The notes: generated by a model from the sequence alone, not told the origin. Shown: positions 1-9,453, counted from the stretch's first letter. The stretch is DNA of 64,000 nt from Alphaproteobacteria bacterium (GCA_947467345.1 CANIHD010000017.1:16757-80756); one strand, 5' to 3'. Program-made: numbers and translations.

Positions 1-94
1 GAATACCGGCATACACTTGCGCCTGTGCATCAGCGGCAAAAACCGCGCCGGCTAGGCCGAGCGCAGCCACGAGGGCGAGCAAATACTTGATCAT
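1..94 (-). CDS. secreted protein, N-terminal fragment cut by window edge
   Basis: Only the first 31 codons lie in the window; the rest is beyond the left edge. The visible residues are a classic Sec signal peptide: Met-Ile-Lys, a hydrophobic core (YLLALVAALGLAGAVFA) and a likely AxA cleavage region around residues 19-25. A GGGAG ribosome-binding site lies seven bases before the ATG at 94. The mature protein is not visible, so no function can be given. It is divergent from the cysteine synthase gene. Confidence 0.6.
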   Translation of the reverse strand, partial: MIKYLLALVAALGLAGAVFAADAQAQVYAGI

Positions 95-304
95 GCGATT
101 TCTCCCAAAAGCCGGTGCAGATCATGCGACTCGCCCGGCATTGTCGTTGCCCCGAGTTTAACCACAGCCACGGTGTAGATCACCTGGGGTGTCCCCAACA
201 CATTGACGTGACACCGGCGATTTGGACCCCTTCCGTTTGACTTGCCCGCATGAGGGTCGGTCGCATAATCATGCGGTCCCAATTCCTCCGACCTCCGGAC
301 GCCT

Positions 305-1357
305 ATGCCCCAACCCACCTCTGCTGTCCCGATACTGCCCGGCGTCCTCGCTGCTATCGGGAATACGCCCCTTATCCGCCTGCACGGCGCCTCGGAGCGG
401 ACAGGCTGCGAGATCCTGGGCAAGGCCGAGTTCCTGAATCCCGGACAGTCCGTGAAGGACCGCGCGGCGCTCTTCATTATTAGGGATGCGATGGAGCGCG
501 GGCTGATCGGCCCCGGGGGCACAATTGTGGAAGGCACCGCCGGCAATACCGGCGTCGGCCTCGCCATGGTCGGCAATGCGCTTGGCTTGAAATCCGTCAT
601 CGTGATTCCGAATACGCAGAGCCAAGAGAAGAAGGACGCGCTCCGTCTTCTTGGCGCGCAGCTCATCGAGGTGCCTGCCGTCCCCTATAAGAACCCGAAT
701 AATTACGTGAAAATTTCCGGACGCATCGCTGACCAACTGAAGACGCAACCTGGTGGCGCCGTGTGGGCCAATCAATTCGACAACGTAGCCAATCGCCGTG
801 CTCATATCGAAACCACGGGGCCGGAGATCTGGCGCGACACGGCCGGTAAAGTTGACGGCTTCACCTGTGCCGTCGGGACCGGCGGCACGCTGGCCGGAAT
901 CGCGATTGCCCTCAAAGCCCGCAACCCGAATATCGTCATCGCCGCCGCCGATCCGATGGGCGCCACCATCTATGATTGGATCAAGAATGGCACGCTGAAT
1001 GCGACAGGTAGCTCCATCACCGAAGGCATCGGTCAGGGACGCGTCACCGGCAATCTCGAGGACGCCCCTATCGACGACGCGTTTCAGATTCCCGATGAGG
1101 AAGCAGTGCCCATCATATTCGAATTGCTCGAAAAAGAAGGCCTGTGCCTCGGCGGCTCAAGCGGCATCAATATCGCCGGCGCGATCCGTCTGGCGGAGAA
1201 ATTGGGACCGGGGCACACGATCGTCACCATCCTCTGCGATTACGGCACGCGCTATCAGTCCAAGCTCTTCAATGCCGAATTTCTGAGATCCAAAAATCTA
1301 CCGCTGCCGTCCTGGCTGGCCAATCCGCCGCCCCTTCCGCCGGTGCCTTTCGAATAA
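305..1357 (+). CDS. cysK: cysteine synthase A (O-acetylserine sulfhydrylase)
   Basis: PLP enzyme making L-cysteine from O-acetylserine and sulfide in the cytoplasm. The 350-residue product shows the PLP lysine in NPGQSVKDRA (Lys51), the substrate loop EGTAGNTG, the phosphate-binding stretch GTGGT and the conserved GGSSGIN. It is longer than the usual 310-320 residues because of a C-terminal Pro-rich extension, common in alphaproteobacterial CysK. It lies 44 bases upstream of a sulfurtransferase, in the same direction, and near metC, so this is a sulfur amino-acid neighbourhood. A cystathionine beta-synthase role is possible but the motifs fit CysK better. Confidence 0.93.
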   Translation: MPQPTSAVPILPGVLAAIGNTPLIRLHGASERTGCEILGKAEFLNPGQSVKDRAALFIIRDAMERGLIGPGGTIVEGTAGNTGVGLAMVGNALGLKSVIVIPNTQSQEKKDALRLLGAQLIEVPAVPYKNPNNYVKISGRIADQLKTQPGGAVWANQFDNVANRRAHIETTGPEIWRDTAGKVDGFTCAVGTGGTLAGIAIALKARNPNIVIAAADPMGATIYDWIKNGTLNATGSSITEGIGQGRVTGNLEDAPIDDAFQIPDEEAVPIIFELLEKEGLCLGGSSGINIAGAIRLAEKLGPGHTIVTILCDYGTRYQSKLFNAEFLRSKNLPLPSWLANPPPLPPVPFE

Positions 1358-1401
1358 AAGCCCGGCCTCGACAAGAACGGGCCGGATGGTCAGCATAGGC
1401 C

Positions 1402-2265
1402 ATGCAGATGCCCTCTCCTCTTGTCGCAACTGACTGGCTTGCAAGCCATCCAGACGATGGAAACATCCATATTCTGGATGCCTCTTGGTACCTGCCGCAG
1501 GCAAAAAGCGATCCCAAATCGGAATACGAAGGGGCGCATATTCCGGGCGCTGTTTTCTTCGACATTGAGGCGCTGTCGGACAAGCAAACGAACCTGCCGC
1601 ATATGATGCTGTTGCCCGATGCGTTTGCGGTAGAGATGGCAAAGCTAGGCATTGGCGACGACAATTTCGTCGTCTTCTACGATGGCGCTGGCATCTATTC
1701 CGCGCCTCGCGCGCTGTGGATGCTGAAGGCAATGGGACACATGAACGTCGCCGTGCTCGATGGCGGCCTTCCCAAATGGCAGCGCGAGGGACGCCCCATT
1801 ACTGCCGCGCCCTCATTGGTGCGCCCTGCTCGCTTCACTGCAAGGCCACAGGCCCATTTGGTGCGCGATTTCGATGCAATGATGAAAAATCTGACGACGA
1901 AGGGCGAGCAGGTTGTCGATGCACGCAGCCCGACGCGTTTTCGCGGCGAGGAAAAAGAGCCGCGCCCCGGCGTTCGAGCAGGGCACATCCCGTGCAGTGC
2001 CAATATATATTACGCCGCCGTCGTTGACGCGGACGGCACGATGCTTCCCGCCGATTGCCTGCGCACGCTGTTCGCGGCGCATCACGTCGATCTTGAGGAA
2101 CCGATCGTAACGTCCTGTGGCTCCGGCATTACGGCAGCGATCTTATCGCTCGCTCTTGAGATTGCGGGCGCCAAAAACACCTCGCTTTATGACGGCTCGT
2201 GGACCGAATGGGGTGGACGCGCCGACGCGCCCCTATCGACCGGGCCTCGAAGTCAGAGCATCTGA
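1402..2265 (+). CDS. sseA: 3-mercaptopyruvate sulfurtransferase
   Basis: Two tandem rhodanese domains (about residues 5-135 and 155-280). The C-terminal domain carries the active-site loop CGSGIT with catalytic Cys239; this loop, rather than CRxGx, marks mercaptopyruvate sulfurtransferase as opposed to thiosulfate sulfurtransferase. The enzyme moves sulfur from 3-mercaptopyruvate to thiols or cyanide. An alternative ATG two codons inside would barely change the protein. It follows cysK and precedes an acetyltransferase with a gap of about 10 bases, suggesting one transcript. Confidence 0.93.
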   Translation: MQMPSPLVATDWLASHPDDGNIHILDASWYLPQAKSDPKSEYEGAHIPGAVFFDIEALSDKQTNLPHMMLLPDAFAVEMAKLGIGDDNFVVFYDGAGIYSAPRALWMLKAMGHMNVAVLDGGLPKWQREGRPITAAPSLVRPARFTARPQAHLVRDFDAMMKNLTTKGEQVVDARSPTRFRGEEKEPRPGVRAGHIPCSANIYYAAVVDADGTMLPADCLRTLFAAHHVDLEEPIVTSCGSGITAAILSLALEIAGAKNTSLYDGSWTEWGGRADAPLSTGPRSQSI

Positions 2266-2275
2266 GTTCACGATC

Positions 2276-2827
2276 TTGGACACAACGCGAACCATCCCCA
2301 CGATTGTCACCTACCTCGCAACGGAGTCGCGCCCGAGTGCCCATGCGCCGCCGAGGCCGTTGCTGAAAACGGCAATCATGCGCTGCCACGATGTGCCCAT
2401 CCATTTTTACCGCTATCTCTACAACACGATCGGCGAGCCCTATCTGTGGCTCGAGCGGCGGCGATGGACGGACGAAAAGCTTGCCGAGCTGATCGCCGAC
2501 CCGAGTGTGATGCTCTACGTTCTCTATATAGAAGGTGTTCCCGCCGGTATGTCGGAGCTGGATTTTCGGGTAGACGGCATTGGCCAGATTGCCTTTTTCG
2601 GTCTGATGCCGGAATTCACCGGGCGTCGCATCGGTCCGTGGTTTCTGCATCAAACGCTTGAAGTCGCCTGGGCTGAGCCGATCAACGAGGTGCAGGTCGA
2701 AACCTGCACGCTGGACCATCGCAAAGCGCTTTCGACCTATCAGCGCGCAGGTTTTGAGCCATACGCGCGCTCGGAAAAAACCATCTCCGTTCCGGAGGGC
2801 ATTTCCTTGCCGCCCCACATGGCCTGA
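2276..2827 (+). CDS. GNAT family N-acetyltransferase
   Basis: A GNAT-fold protein of 183 residues that probably transfers an acetyl group from acetyl-CoA to an amine; the substrate is unknown. The central part (FYRYLYNTIGEPYLW, then MSELDF, GLMPEFTGRRIGPWF, and ALSTYQRAGF) matches a common alphaproteobacterial GNAT subfamily. I place the start at TTG 2276 because members of this subfamily typically begin with a short stretch ending VTYL, visible here just downstream. A start at the first ATG (2378) would lose that stretch, and any longer frame would run deep into sseA. The start is inferred, the family is clear. Confidence 0.8.
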   Translation: MDTTRTIPTIVTYLATESRPSAHAPPRPLLKTAIMRCHDVPIHFYRYLYNTIGEPYLWLERRRWTDEKLAELIADPSVMLYVLYIEGVPAGMSELDFRVDGIGQIAFFGLMPEFTGRRIGPWFLHQTLEVAWAEPINEVQVETCTLDHRKALSTYQRAGFEPYARSEKTISVPEGISLPPHMA

Positions 2828-2895
2828 CAAGAATGCCCTAAGCTGCCCGAAAGGGCAGAGTCGTCGTCACCGCACCGCCACATTCGAGGCCTCGC

Positions 2896-4704
2896 ATGAA
2901 TATCGTTCTGGTCATCGGCATCGCCATCACAGTTCTCACGATGATTCCGGTGATTGCTCAGATGCGGCATCACCCCGCGGGGCTGAAGATCCTGTTCTTC
3001 GCGGAGATGTGGGAGCGGTTCTCCTATTACGGCATGCGGGCCATTCTGATTTTTTATCTGACGCAGCATCTTCTGTTCGAAGATGACGTCGCGGCCAGCA
3101 CATACGGCTCGTACACATCGCTGGTGTATCTGCTGCCGTTGATCGGCGGCGTTCTGGCGGACCGCTATCTCGGCACACGGAAAGCCATCGCTTACGGCGC
3201 GCTACTGCTTGTGGCGGGACATTTGCTGATGGGCGTTGAAGGCGCGCCCGCGCGCGAGACGCTGCAATATAACGGGCAAAACTACGCGTTCCAGATTACG
3301 GGACGCGGCGATGAGCGCCAGTCGCGATTGCTGGTGAACGAAACGCCTTACGCCTTCCATTTCGAAGCCGATGGCGCGATGACCATCGAAGCCCTGCCCG
3401 TCGGAGGCGCGCTGCCGCAAACGCTCGCAGCCGGCAGCTATCAGACCGTGAAGGAACGCGATCCGTTCTTCACAAACATCTTCTACTTCGCGCTGTCTCT
3501 GATCATTATGGGCGTAGGATTTCTCAAGCCCAATATCTCGACCATTGTCGGGCAGCTTTATCCGCAAGGCGACCCGCGCCGCGATCCCGGTTTCACGCTC
3601 TATTATTACGGCATCAATCTCGGCGCGTTCTGGTCCACGGTACTGTGCGGATATCTGGGACAATCGGTCGGCTGGTGGGCGGGATTTGGCCTGGCCGGAA
3701 TCGGCATGGCGGCGGGCTTTGTCGTTTTTCTCTGGGGCAAACCGCTTCTTGAAGGAAACGGCGAACCGCCAGACCCCAAGGCTCTTGCCACACGTGTCGC
3801 GGGGCCGCTCACACGCGAGCATCTGATTTACATCGGCGGCCTCCTGGCCGTCGGCGCCATCTGGTTTCTGGTGCAGCATTCGCCGGCCGTCGGCACGCTT
3901 TTGGTCGCGGGGTCGATCATCTCGGTCGGCTATGTCAGCTGGTTCATGGTCACAAAATGCACCAAGACCGAGCGCCAACGCATGATGCTAGCGCTGCTTC
4001 TGATCTTCGGAAGCGTGATCTTCTTTACGCTGTTCGAACAAGCGGGCTCATCGCTCAATCTTTTCGCCGAGCGAAACACGCAGCTTCCCAATAATGGCTT
4101 CTTCAGCATGACGGCGGCGCAGACGCAGTCGTTCAATCCGGGTTTCATTCTGATATTCGCGCCGATCTTCACCATCGTTTGGGTGAAGCTGGCTCAAGCA
4201 GGAAAGGATCCCGATCCCCTGTCGAAATTCGGCCTCGGACTCCTGCAAGCCGGATTGGGATTTCTGTTGCTGGTGTGGGGTGCCGGTTTCGCCGACGAAA
4301 ATTATCGTCTGCCGTTGGTGTTTCTCGGGCTTGCCTACATGCTGCACACCACCGGGGAGCTTTGCCTCAGTCCGGTGGGACTTTCCGAAATGACGAAATT
4401 GTCGGTGCCGGCCCTCATCTCCACCATGATGGCGATTTGGTTTTTGGCTTCGTCGTGGGCGCAATATCTCGGCGGCTTCATCGCGCAGATGGCGGGAACT
4501 GAAACCGTGGGCGGGCAAGTTGTCGATCCCGCAGCAGCGCTTCGTACCTCTATTGAGGTGTTCAATTGGATTGGCTGGATCGGCGTCGCAAGCGGCATCG
4601 TCTTCTTCGTTCTCAGCACGTTGCTCCGGCACTGGGAGCACTCCGTAATGCAGGCGAAATCACCCAAGACGCACAACGCGCCAGCTGCGGATCGCCACCC
4701 CTGA
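2896..4704 (+). CDS. proton-dependent oligopeptide transporter (POT family)
   Basis: Inner-membrane H+/di- or tripeptide symporter of 602 residues. The proton-coupling motif ExxERFxYYG is present (Glu37, Glu40, Arg41), followed by the PTR2 signature region with FLKPN and the repeated glycine-rich helices. About residues 115-190 form a polar insertion between early helices that contains no membrane segment and lies outside the core fold. About 12-14 hydrophobic segments are visible. The next gene, metC, starts one base after its stop, so they are probably co-transcribed, which would link peptide uptake with sulfur amino-acid metabolism. Confidence 0.9.
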   Translation: MNIVLVIGIAITVLTMIPVIAQMRHHPAGLKILFFAEMWERFSYYGMRAILIFYLTQHLLFEDDVAASTYGSYTSLVYLLPLIGGVLADRYLGTRKAIAYGALLLVAGHLLMGVEGAPARETLQYNGQNYAFQITGRGDERQSRLLVNETPYAFHFEADGAMTIEALPVGGALPQTLAAGSYQTVKERDPFFTNIFYFALSLIIMGVGFLKPNISTIVGQLYPQGDPRRDPGFTLYYYGINLGAFWSTVLCGYLGQSVGWWAGFGLAGIGMAAGFVVFLWGKPLLEGNGEPPDPKALATRVAGPLTREHLIYIGGLLAVGAIWFLVQHSPAVGTLLVAGSIISVGYVSWFMVTKCTKTERQRMMLALLLIFGSVIFFTLFEQAGSSLNLFAERNTQLPNNGFFSMTAAQTQSFNPGFILIFAPIFTIVWVKLAQAGKDPDPLSKFGLGLLQAGLGFLLLVWGAGFADENYRLPLVFLGLAYMLHTTGELCLSPVGLSEMTKLSVPALISTMMAIWFLASSWAQYLGGFIAQMAGTETVGGQVVDPAAALRTSIEVFNWIGWIGVASGIVFFVLSTLLRHWEHSVMQAKSPKTHNAPAADRHP

Positions 4705-4705
4705 T

Positions 4706-5854
4706 ATGAGTCACAAAGATACAAAACTGATCACCGGCGGACGCGATCCGGCCCTGCATGCCGGCGCGGTCAACACGCCGGTCTATCGTGCCTCCACGAT
4801 TCTGTTTCCGGATGTGGAGACAATGCATGACGGCAGCCAGCCTTACACTTATGGGCGGCGCGCCACGCCATCGACGCGCGCGCTGGAAGACGCGGTGTGC
4901 GAATTGGAGGGCGGCGCGCGCACGGTGCTAACTCCCTCGGGACTTTCCGCCTGCAATCTTGCGATCATGACGGTGTGCGGCGCCGGCGACCATTTGATGG
5001 TTACGGATTCGGTCTATGGGCCGACACGATTGTTCTGTGATCGCATCGGCAAGCGTTTCGGAATCACCACCAGCTATTTTCCGCCCACCGCAACAGCGGC
5101 AGAATTGGCGGCGGAGTTTCGGCCCAACACCAAAGCGATCTTCCTTGAAAGCCCGGGTTCTCTGACCTTCGAAGTGCAGGACGTTCCGGGAATTGCAGCG
5201 GCAGCGCACGAGAAAAACATCGCCATCATTTTGGATAACACGTGGGCGACGCCGCTTTATTTCAATGCCATCGGCCATGGTGTCGATTTGTCGGTGCAGG
5301 CGGCGACCAAATATCTGGGCGGACATGCCGATGCGAACGCCGGAACCGTCACCGCCAACGCGGCTTACAAAGACTGTTTGGTTGAAACACATGGCACGAT
5401 CGGTCTCACGCTTTCAGGCGACGAAGCCTTCCTAATCTCGCGCGGCTTACGCACACTGGGACTGCGCCTTGCGCGCCAGATGGAAAGCGCACTCGTCCTG
5501 GCGGAATGGCTGCAAGGGCGCCCCGAAATTGCGCGGGTGATTTATCCCGCTTTGCGCGGCGATTCTGGATACAAATTGTGGAGGCGTGATTTCACCGGCG
5601 CGCCCGGGCTGTTCAGCCTGGTGCTCAACGAACCGGACGACAAAGCCGTAGCGCGTTTTGTGGACGCTCTAGAGCTTTTCGGCATTGGCTATTCCTGGGG
5701 CGGGTTCGAAAGCCTGGTGCTTCCGGTGCATTTCCACCGATCGTTCCAAAGCGCCAAGGAAGAAGGCCATATTGTACGGCTGCATATCGGGCTAGAAAGC
5801 GTCGAAGATTTGCGCGCCGATCTGGCGCAAGCGCTGGTACATTTGACCGCATAA
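4706..5854 (+). CDS. metC: cystathionine beta-lyase
   Basis: Cys/Met-metabolism PLP enzyme that cleaves cystathionine to homocysteine, pyruvate and ammonia. The PLP lysine is Lys202 in AATKYLGGHADANAG; the upstream LDNTWATP and LESPGSLTFE blocks distinguish MetC from MetB and the gamma-lyases. Length (382) is normal for the family. Translation starts one base after the transporter stop codon. Close paralogues (cystathionine gamma-synthase or O-acetylhomoserine sulfhydrylase) are less likely given the SLTFEVQDVP motif. Confidence 0.9.
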   Translation: MSHKDTKLITGGRDPALHAGAVNTPVYRASTILFPDVETMHDGSQPYTYGRRATPSTRALEDAVCELEGGARTVLTPSGLSACNLAIMTVCGAGDHLMVTDSVYGPTRLFCDRIGKRFGITTSYFPPTATAAELAAEFRPNTKAIFLESPGSLTFEVQDVPGIAAAAHEKNIAIILDNTWATPLYFNAIGHGVDLSVQAATKYLGGHADANAGTVTANAAYKDCLVETHGTIGLTLSGDEAFLISRGLRTLGLRLARQMESALVLAEWLQGRPEIARVIYPALRGDSGYKLWRRDFTGAPGLFSLVLNEPDDKAVARFVDALELFGIGYSWGGFESLVLPVHFHRSFQSAKEEGHIVRLHIGLESVEDLRADLAQALVHLTA

Positions 5855-5891
5855 GATCACTGTGCGCCGACGCAATTCAAAGGAGACAGAC

Positions 5892-6191
5892 ATGGCTGTG
5901 GACGGCACCTGGAAACTGACGATCGACACACCGATGGGCGTGCAGGAAAGCACGTTGACGCTGGCGACGTCCGGCAATCAGCTGACCGGCACACAGACGG
6001 CGCCCAATGGCGGCAGCAAAGCCATCGAGGAAGGCAGCGTCGATGGTCACGACGTTTCGTGGGAAGCGTCGATCTCCAAGCCGATGCCCATCACGCTGAA
6101 ATTCTCCGGCACGGTGGAAGGCGACAAGATCTCCGGCAAAGTGAAGCTCGGCATGTTCGGCTCGGCGAGTTTCACCGGCACGCGGGCTTAA
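5892..6191 (+). CDS. small conserved hypothetical protein, beta-rich
   Basis: A 99-residue soluble protein with no signal peptide. The sequence alternates hydrophobic and Thr/Gly-rich strands ([39 protein letters not shown]), suggesting a small beta-barrel or lipocalin-like fold. I choose ATG 5892 because a strong AAAGGAG site lies just before it. Similar proteins are common in alphaproteobacteria without a known role. It lies between metC and hisI. Confidence 0.75.
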   Translation: MAVDGTWKLTIDTPMGVQESTLTLATSGNQLTGTQTAPNGGSKAIEEGSVDGHDVSWEASISKPMPITLKFSGTVEGDKISGKVKLGMFGSASFTGTRA

Positions 6192-6205
6192 GCATCAAAC
6201 CAGAC

Positions 6206-6562
6206 ATGGCTCCAAAACCCACTCTAGAAAGACTTTCGACGGAAGCTTTCATCGCGGGCGTTAAATTCGACGCAGGCGGATTGGTCCCGGCCGTCGCGCA
6301 AGACGCAGACGATGGGCGCGTGCTCATGCTCGCATGGATGAACGATGAATCCTTACGGCGCACACTGACGAGCAGAGAGGTGACCTATTGGTCGCGCTCG
6401 CGCACCAATCTATGGCGCAAGGGCGAAAGCTCAGGCCACACGCAACATCTCGTCGAGGCCTGGCTGGATTGCGACGGCGACACGATCCTGCTCAAGGTGA
6501 AACAGAACGGACCCGCCTGCCACACCGGCGCGCCGACCTGCTTTTTCCGGCGGATGGAATAG
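6206..6562 (+). CDS. hisI: phosphoribosyl-AMP cyclohydrolase
   Basis: Third step of histidine synthesis: opens the adenine ring of PR-AMP. The 118-residue protein contains [14 protein letters not shown], the YWSRSR block and the metal-binding stretch [13 protein letters not shown] followed by GPACHTG with the zinc cysteines and histidine. No PR-ATP pyrophosphohydrolase (HisE) domain is attached. The gene stands alone from other his genes in this window. Start ATG 6206 gives the usual length for a monofunctional HisI. Confidence 0.93.
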   Translation: MAPKPTLERLSTEAFIAGVKFDAGGLVPAVAQDADDGRVLMLAWMNDESLRRTLTSREVTYWSRSRTNLWRKGESSGHTQHLVEAWLDCDGDTILLKVKQNGPACHTGAPTCFFRRME

Positions 6563-6644
6563 TGCGGCGCAGCATCAGCGCAGCGCGCGAAGAACACACC
6601 AACATCGGCTTGACAGAAGTGAGCGCGGCAGAGAACGTCGAACC

Positions 6645-6848
6645 ATGACGACAAAAAGCAAACCGAAACCGAATCGTAAAGCGTGGCTATGCCTTCTGGC
6701 GCTGCCGTTTTTGGCGCTGTGCTGGCCGCCTTTCTACAATTCCGTCGAGCCGGATTTCTTCGGCCTGCCGTTCTTCTACTGGTACCAATTCCTTTGGGTG
6801 TTCATAACACCCGCTCTGACCTATCTGGTCTTCATCAAGACCGAGTGA
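6645..6848 (+). CDS. DUF3311 small membrane protein
   Basis: A 67-residue protein with two hydrophobic segments (about residues 14-27 and 42-62) separated by PPFYNSVEPDFFGLPFFYWYQ, the DUF3311 hallmark. DUF3311 genes usually sit immediately before a sodium:solute symporter and are thought to be a companion subunit; that arrangement is seen here, with the symporter 20 bases downstream. Confidence 0.85.
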   Translation: MTTKSKPKPNRKAWLCLLALPFLALCWPPFYNSVEPDFFGLPFFYWYQFLWVFITPALTYLVFIKTE

Positions 6849-6868
6849 CCACTGCCTAGGGGGGCGGC

Positions 6869-8437
6869 GTGAACACCACAGCCATTACCGTATTCGTTCT
6901 GCTGTTCGGATTTATCACCGTGCTCGGCTTCGCCGCTGGGCGCTGGCGCCGTGGCGATCTCGATCAGCTTCATGAATGGGGTCTCGGTGGGCGGCGCTTC
7001 GGCACCATCGTCACCTGGTTCCTTCTCGGCGGCGACCTCTATACCGCCTACACATTCGTCGCCGTTCCGGCGCTGATCTTTGGTGGAGGCGCCATCGGCT
7101 TTTTCGCCCTGCCCTACACCATTGTCGCTTATCCGCTGCTGTTCCTATTCTTTCCACGCCTCTGGGCGGTCGCGCATAAGCATGGCTACATCACCGCCGC
7201 GGATTTCGTGCAAGGGCGCTACGGCAATCAATGGTTGGCGTTGGCAGTCGCGGTAACCGGCATCGTCGCCACCATGCCCTACATCGCGTTGCAGCTGGTT
7301 GGACTCGAAGTCGTCATCAGCGCCATGGGCATCAACGTTGCCGGCCAGATCGGCCATATACCTTTGGTCGTCGCGTTCATTGTGCTGGCCCTGTTCACTT
7401 ACAATAGCGGCTTGCGCGCGCCGGCCCTCATCGCGGTCGTAAAGGATATTCTGATCTGGATCACCGTGCTCTCCATGCTGATCTTCATTCCGATTCAGCT
7501 CGGCGGCTATGAGAACATTTTCAACACCGTGCCGCCGGAACGCGTGCTCCTCGCAACGCCGCCGCCAAATTCACTCGGGCAATATTCCGCCTATGTGACG
7601 CTGGCCTTCGGTTCGGCGCTTGCTCTCTTTCTCTATCCGCATAGCGTCACCGGCATTTTGAGCGCTTCAAGCGCCAAGGCAGTGCAGCGCAATGCGGTGT
7701 TCCTGCCGGCTTACTCGCTGATGCTTGGCCTGCTCGCGCTCACTGGCTTCATGGCGCTCGCGTCTGGCGTCGACAAGATGCCCGAATACGCCGCCGGCTT
7801 CGCGCAGCACAGAAATAATTTCGCCATCCCTGCGCTCATTCTGCACAGCTTCCCCGATTGGTTTGTCGGCGTGGCTTTCGCCGCCATCGGCATCGGCGCA
7901 TTGGTACCGGCGGCGATCATGTCGATCGCAGCGGCAAATCTCTACACGCGCAGCATCCATGCCCGTTTCATCAATCCGAACCTCACGCCGGCGCAGGAAG
8001 CGCGCAACGCCAAGATTGTGTCGTTGGTGGTGAAGCTGGGCGCGCTGGTGTTCATCTTCCTGGTGCAAACACAGCAGGCCATCGAACTGCAGCTTCTGGG
8101 CGGCATCTGGATGTGTCAGACGGTGCCCGCAATATTTTTCGGCCTCTATACCAACCGGCTGAATCCCACCGCGCTTCTCATCGGCTGGGCCGGCGGCATT
8201 TCTGTTGGCACCTGGATGGCAGTGACGAACAATTACCAGGCCGCGTTCCCGCTCCCCGTGGGCGATCTCACCGTACCTGGATATGCCGCGCTTTATGCGC
8301 TAGGGATCAATCTCACGCTCAGCCTCGTTCTAACGCTCTTTTTCGGTACCAGAGGCAAGGATGAAACCAAGCCCAGCGACTACAATTTCCGCACGCACGG
8401 CACGGACGACGCGCCGTTGCCGGTGACGGTAGCCTGA
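6869..8437 (+). CDS. sodium:solute symporter (SSS family, monocarboxylate-type)
   Basis: Inner-membrane permease of 522 residues with about 13 hydrophobic segments. Starts at GTG 6869 with a run of Gs (GGGGGG) as ribosome-binding site. The N-terminal GLGGRRFGTIVTWFLLGGDLYTAYTF and the FLYPHSVTGILSASS block fit the SSS subfamily that includes rhizobial MctP-type monocarboxylate/alanine permeases. The adjoining DUF3311 gene supports this subfamily. The exact substrate cannot be read from sequence. Confidence 0.88.
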   Translation: MNTTAITVFVLLFGFITVLGFAAGRWRRGDLDQLHEWGLGGRRFGTIVTWFLLGGDLYTAYTFVAVPALIFGGGAIGFFALPYTIVAYPLLFLFFPRLWAVAHKHGYITAADFVQGRYGNQWLALAVAVTGIVATMPYIALQLVGLEVVISAMGINVAGQIGHIPLVVAFIVLALFTYNSGLRAPALIAVVKDILIWITVLSMLIFIPIQLGGYENIFNTVPPERVLLATPPPNSLGQYSAYVTLAFGSALALFLYPHSVTGILSASSAKAVQRNAVFLPAYSLMLGLLALTGFMALASGVDKMPEYAAGFAQHRNNFAIPALILHSFPDWFVGVAFAAIGIGALVPAAIMSIAAANLYTRSIHARFINPNLTPAQEARNAKIVSLVVKLGALVFIFLVQTQQAIELQLLGGIWMCQTVPAIFFGLYTNRLNPTALLIGWAGGISVGTWMAVTNNYQAAFPLPVGDLTVPGYAALYALGINLTLSLVLTLFFGTRGKDETKPSDYNFRTHGTDDAPLPVTVA

Positions 8438-8487
8438 GACGCGACGCATTCTTTGCGCTCCGTTGACGGCGCTAAGGTATCACGAGA

Positions 8488-9405
8488 ATGACCGCCGACA
8501 ACTCGGGCAATCCGTTCAACCCAGAACTCTTCGTCTACGATCCGGCAAAATCCTATCGCTGGCAGGCTTTCGACCACATCACGATTGCCACGATCACCTG
8601 GAACCGGCTCGAGTTCACCAAACGCTTTCTCGGCAGCGTACTGAAATATTCTCATCTGCCGTTTCGGCTGCTCATCATCGACAATGCCAGTACCGATGGT
8701 ACGTCCGAGTATTTGCGCAACCTCGCGGCAAACGCTCCGAATATTACGCTGGTGGAGAATCCAAAGAATGTCGGCAAGGTGCGCGCCCTGCGTCAGATAC
8801 AGGGCATGGTCGACGACGGCCTCCTCGTCTATTGCGACAATGATGTCGAAGTTCTGACTAACTACTGGCTGTTGCTGCTGATGAAGGCATTCCACGCCGC
8901 ACGCGTGACGCGCGGTAGCAGCGATGCGCTTCTCGGCATGCGTCTCATCAATCTCGATGAATACGGTTTCCGCCACGCAACCAGGCGCGAAATTCTTCGC
9001 ATCCCAACGGCACAGAACGACGAGCCGCGGACAAGTTACGCCGCTACGAGCAAGGACGATCCCAATCCGTCGATTCGTCTGGACGAAGAGGTCGTTATCG
9101 GCTGGAGCGAATTCGTTATCGGCTGCGTGCAGGCCATGCCGGCCTCATTGTTTCATCGCATCCCTTTAGACGACGCGTACCCGCTCTTCGTGGGTGCCGA
9201 TGACGGCTTCATCTGCGCGGAACTGCGGCGGCTGGGCGTACCAATCGGATACGTGGAAAACGGCCCCGTCGTTCGCCACAATGATTGGCCGTACACGGAA
9301 GAAAAAATCCAGCTCTACGAAAAGCTGACAAAGACGCGTGCCGTCAGCGATTTCACCTATGTGAAATGGAAATTGCTGCGCCTGCTCGGCCTGCGCCGCA
9401 ACTAA
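8488..9405 (+). CDS. family 2-type glycosyltransferase
   Basis: A 305-residue GT-A fold enzyme without membrane segments. Seen: the nucleotide-binding start ITIATITWNR, the LLIIDNASTDGT motif and a metal-binding DND (VYCDNDVEV), then a later acidic region (FVGADDGFICAELRRLG) that may hold the catalytic base. It probably uses a nucleotide sugar to build a surface glycan, but donor and acceptor are unknown. No other glycan genes are adjacent. The gene ends at a strong terminator shared with the convergent TonB receptor. Confidence 0.85.
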   Translation: MTADNSGNPFNPELFVYDPAKSYRWQAFDHITIATITWNRLEFTKRFLGSVLKYSHLPFRLLIIDNASTDGTSEYLRNLAANAPNITLVENPKNVGKVRALRQIQGMVDDGLLVYCDNDVEVLTNYWLLLLMKAFHAARVTRGSSDALLGMRLINLDEYGFRHATRREILRIPTAQNDEPRTSYAATSKDDPNPSIRLDEEVVIGWSEFVIGCVQAMPASLFHRIPLDDAYPLFVGADDGFICAELRRLGVPIGYVENGPVVRHNDWPYTEEKIQLYEKLTKTRAVSDFTYVKWKLLRLLGLRRN

Positions 9406-9411
9406 GCATCC

Positions 9412-9445
9412 AAAAAAAAGAGCGCTCATTTCGGAGCGCTCTTTT
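9412..9445. terminator. bidirectional intrinsic terminator
   Basis: Twelve-base stem AAAAGAGCGCTC / GAGCGCTCTTTT with a six-base loop. A run of As on one side and Ts on the other lets it serve both the glycosyltransferase (plus) and the TonB receptor (minus), which converge here. Confidence 0.85.
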
Positions 9446-9453
9446 GATTCGAT

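Noticed and set aside
237..269. TTGACT...CATAAT as a promoter for cysK
   Set aside because: Spacer of 21 bases is too long for a normal sigma70 promoter.
1358..1401. CCGGCC/GGCCGG hairpin between cysK and sseA as terminator
   Set aside because: No T-run follows and the genes appear to be one transcript.
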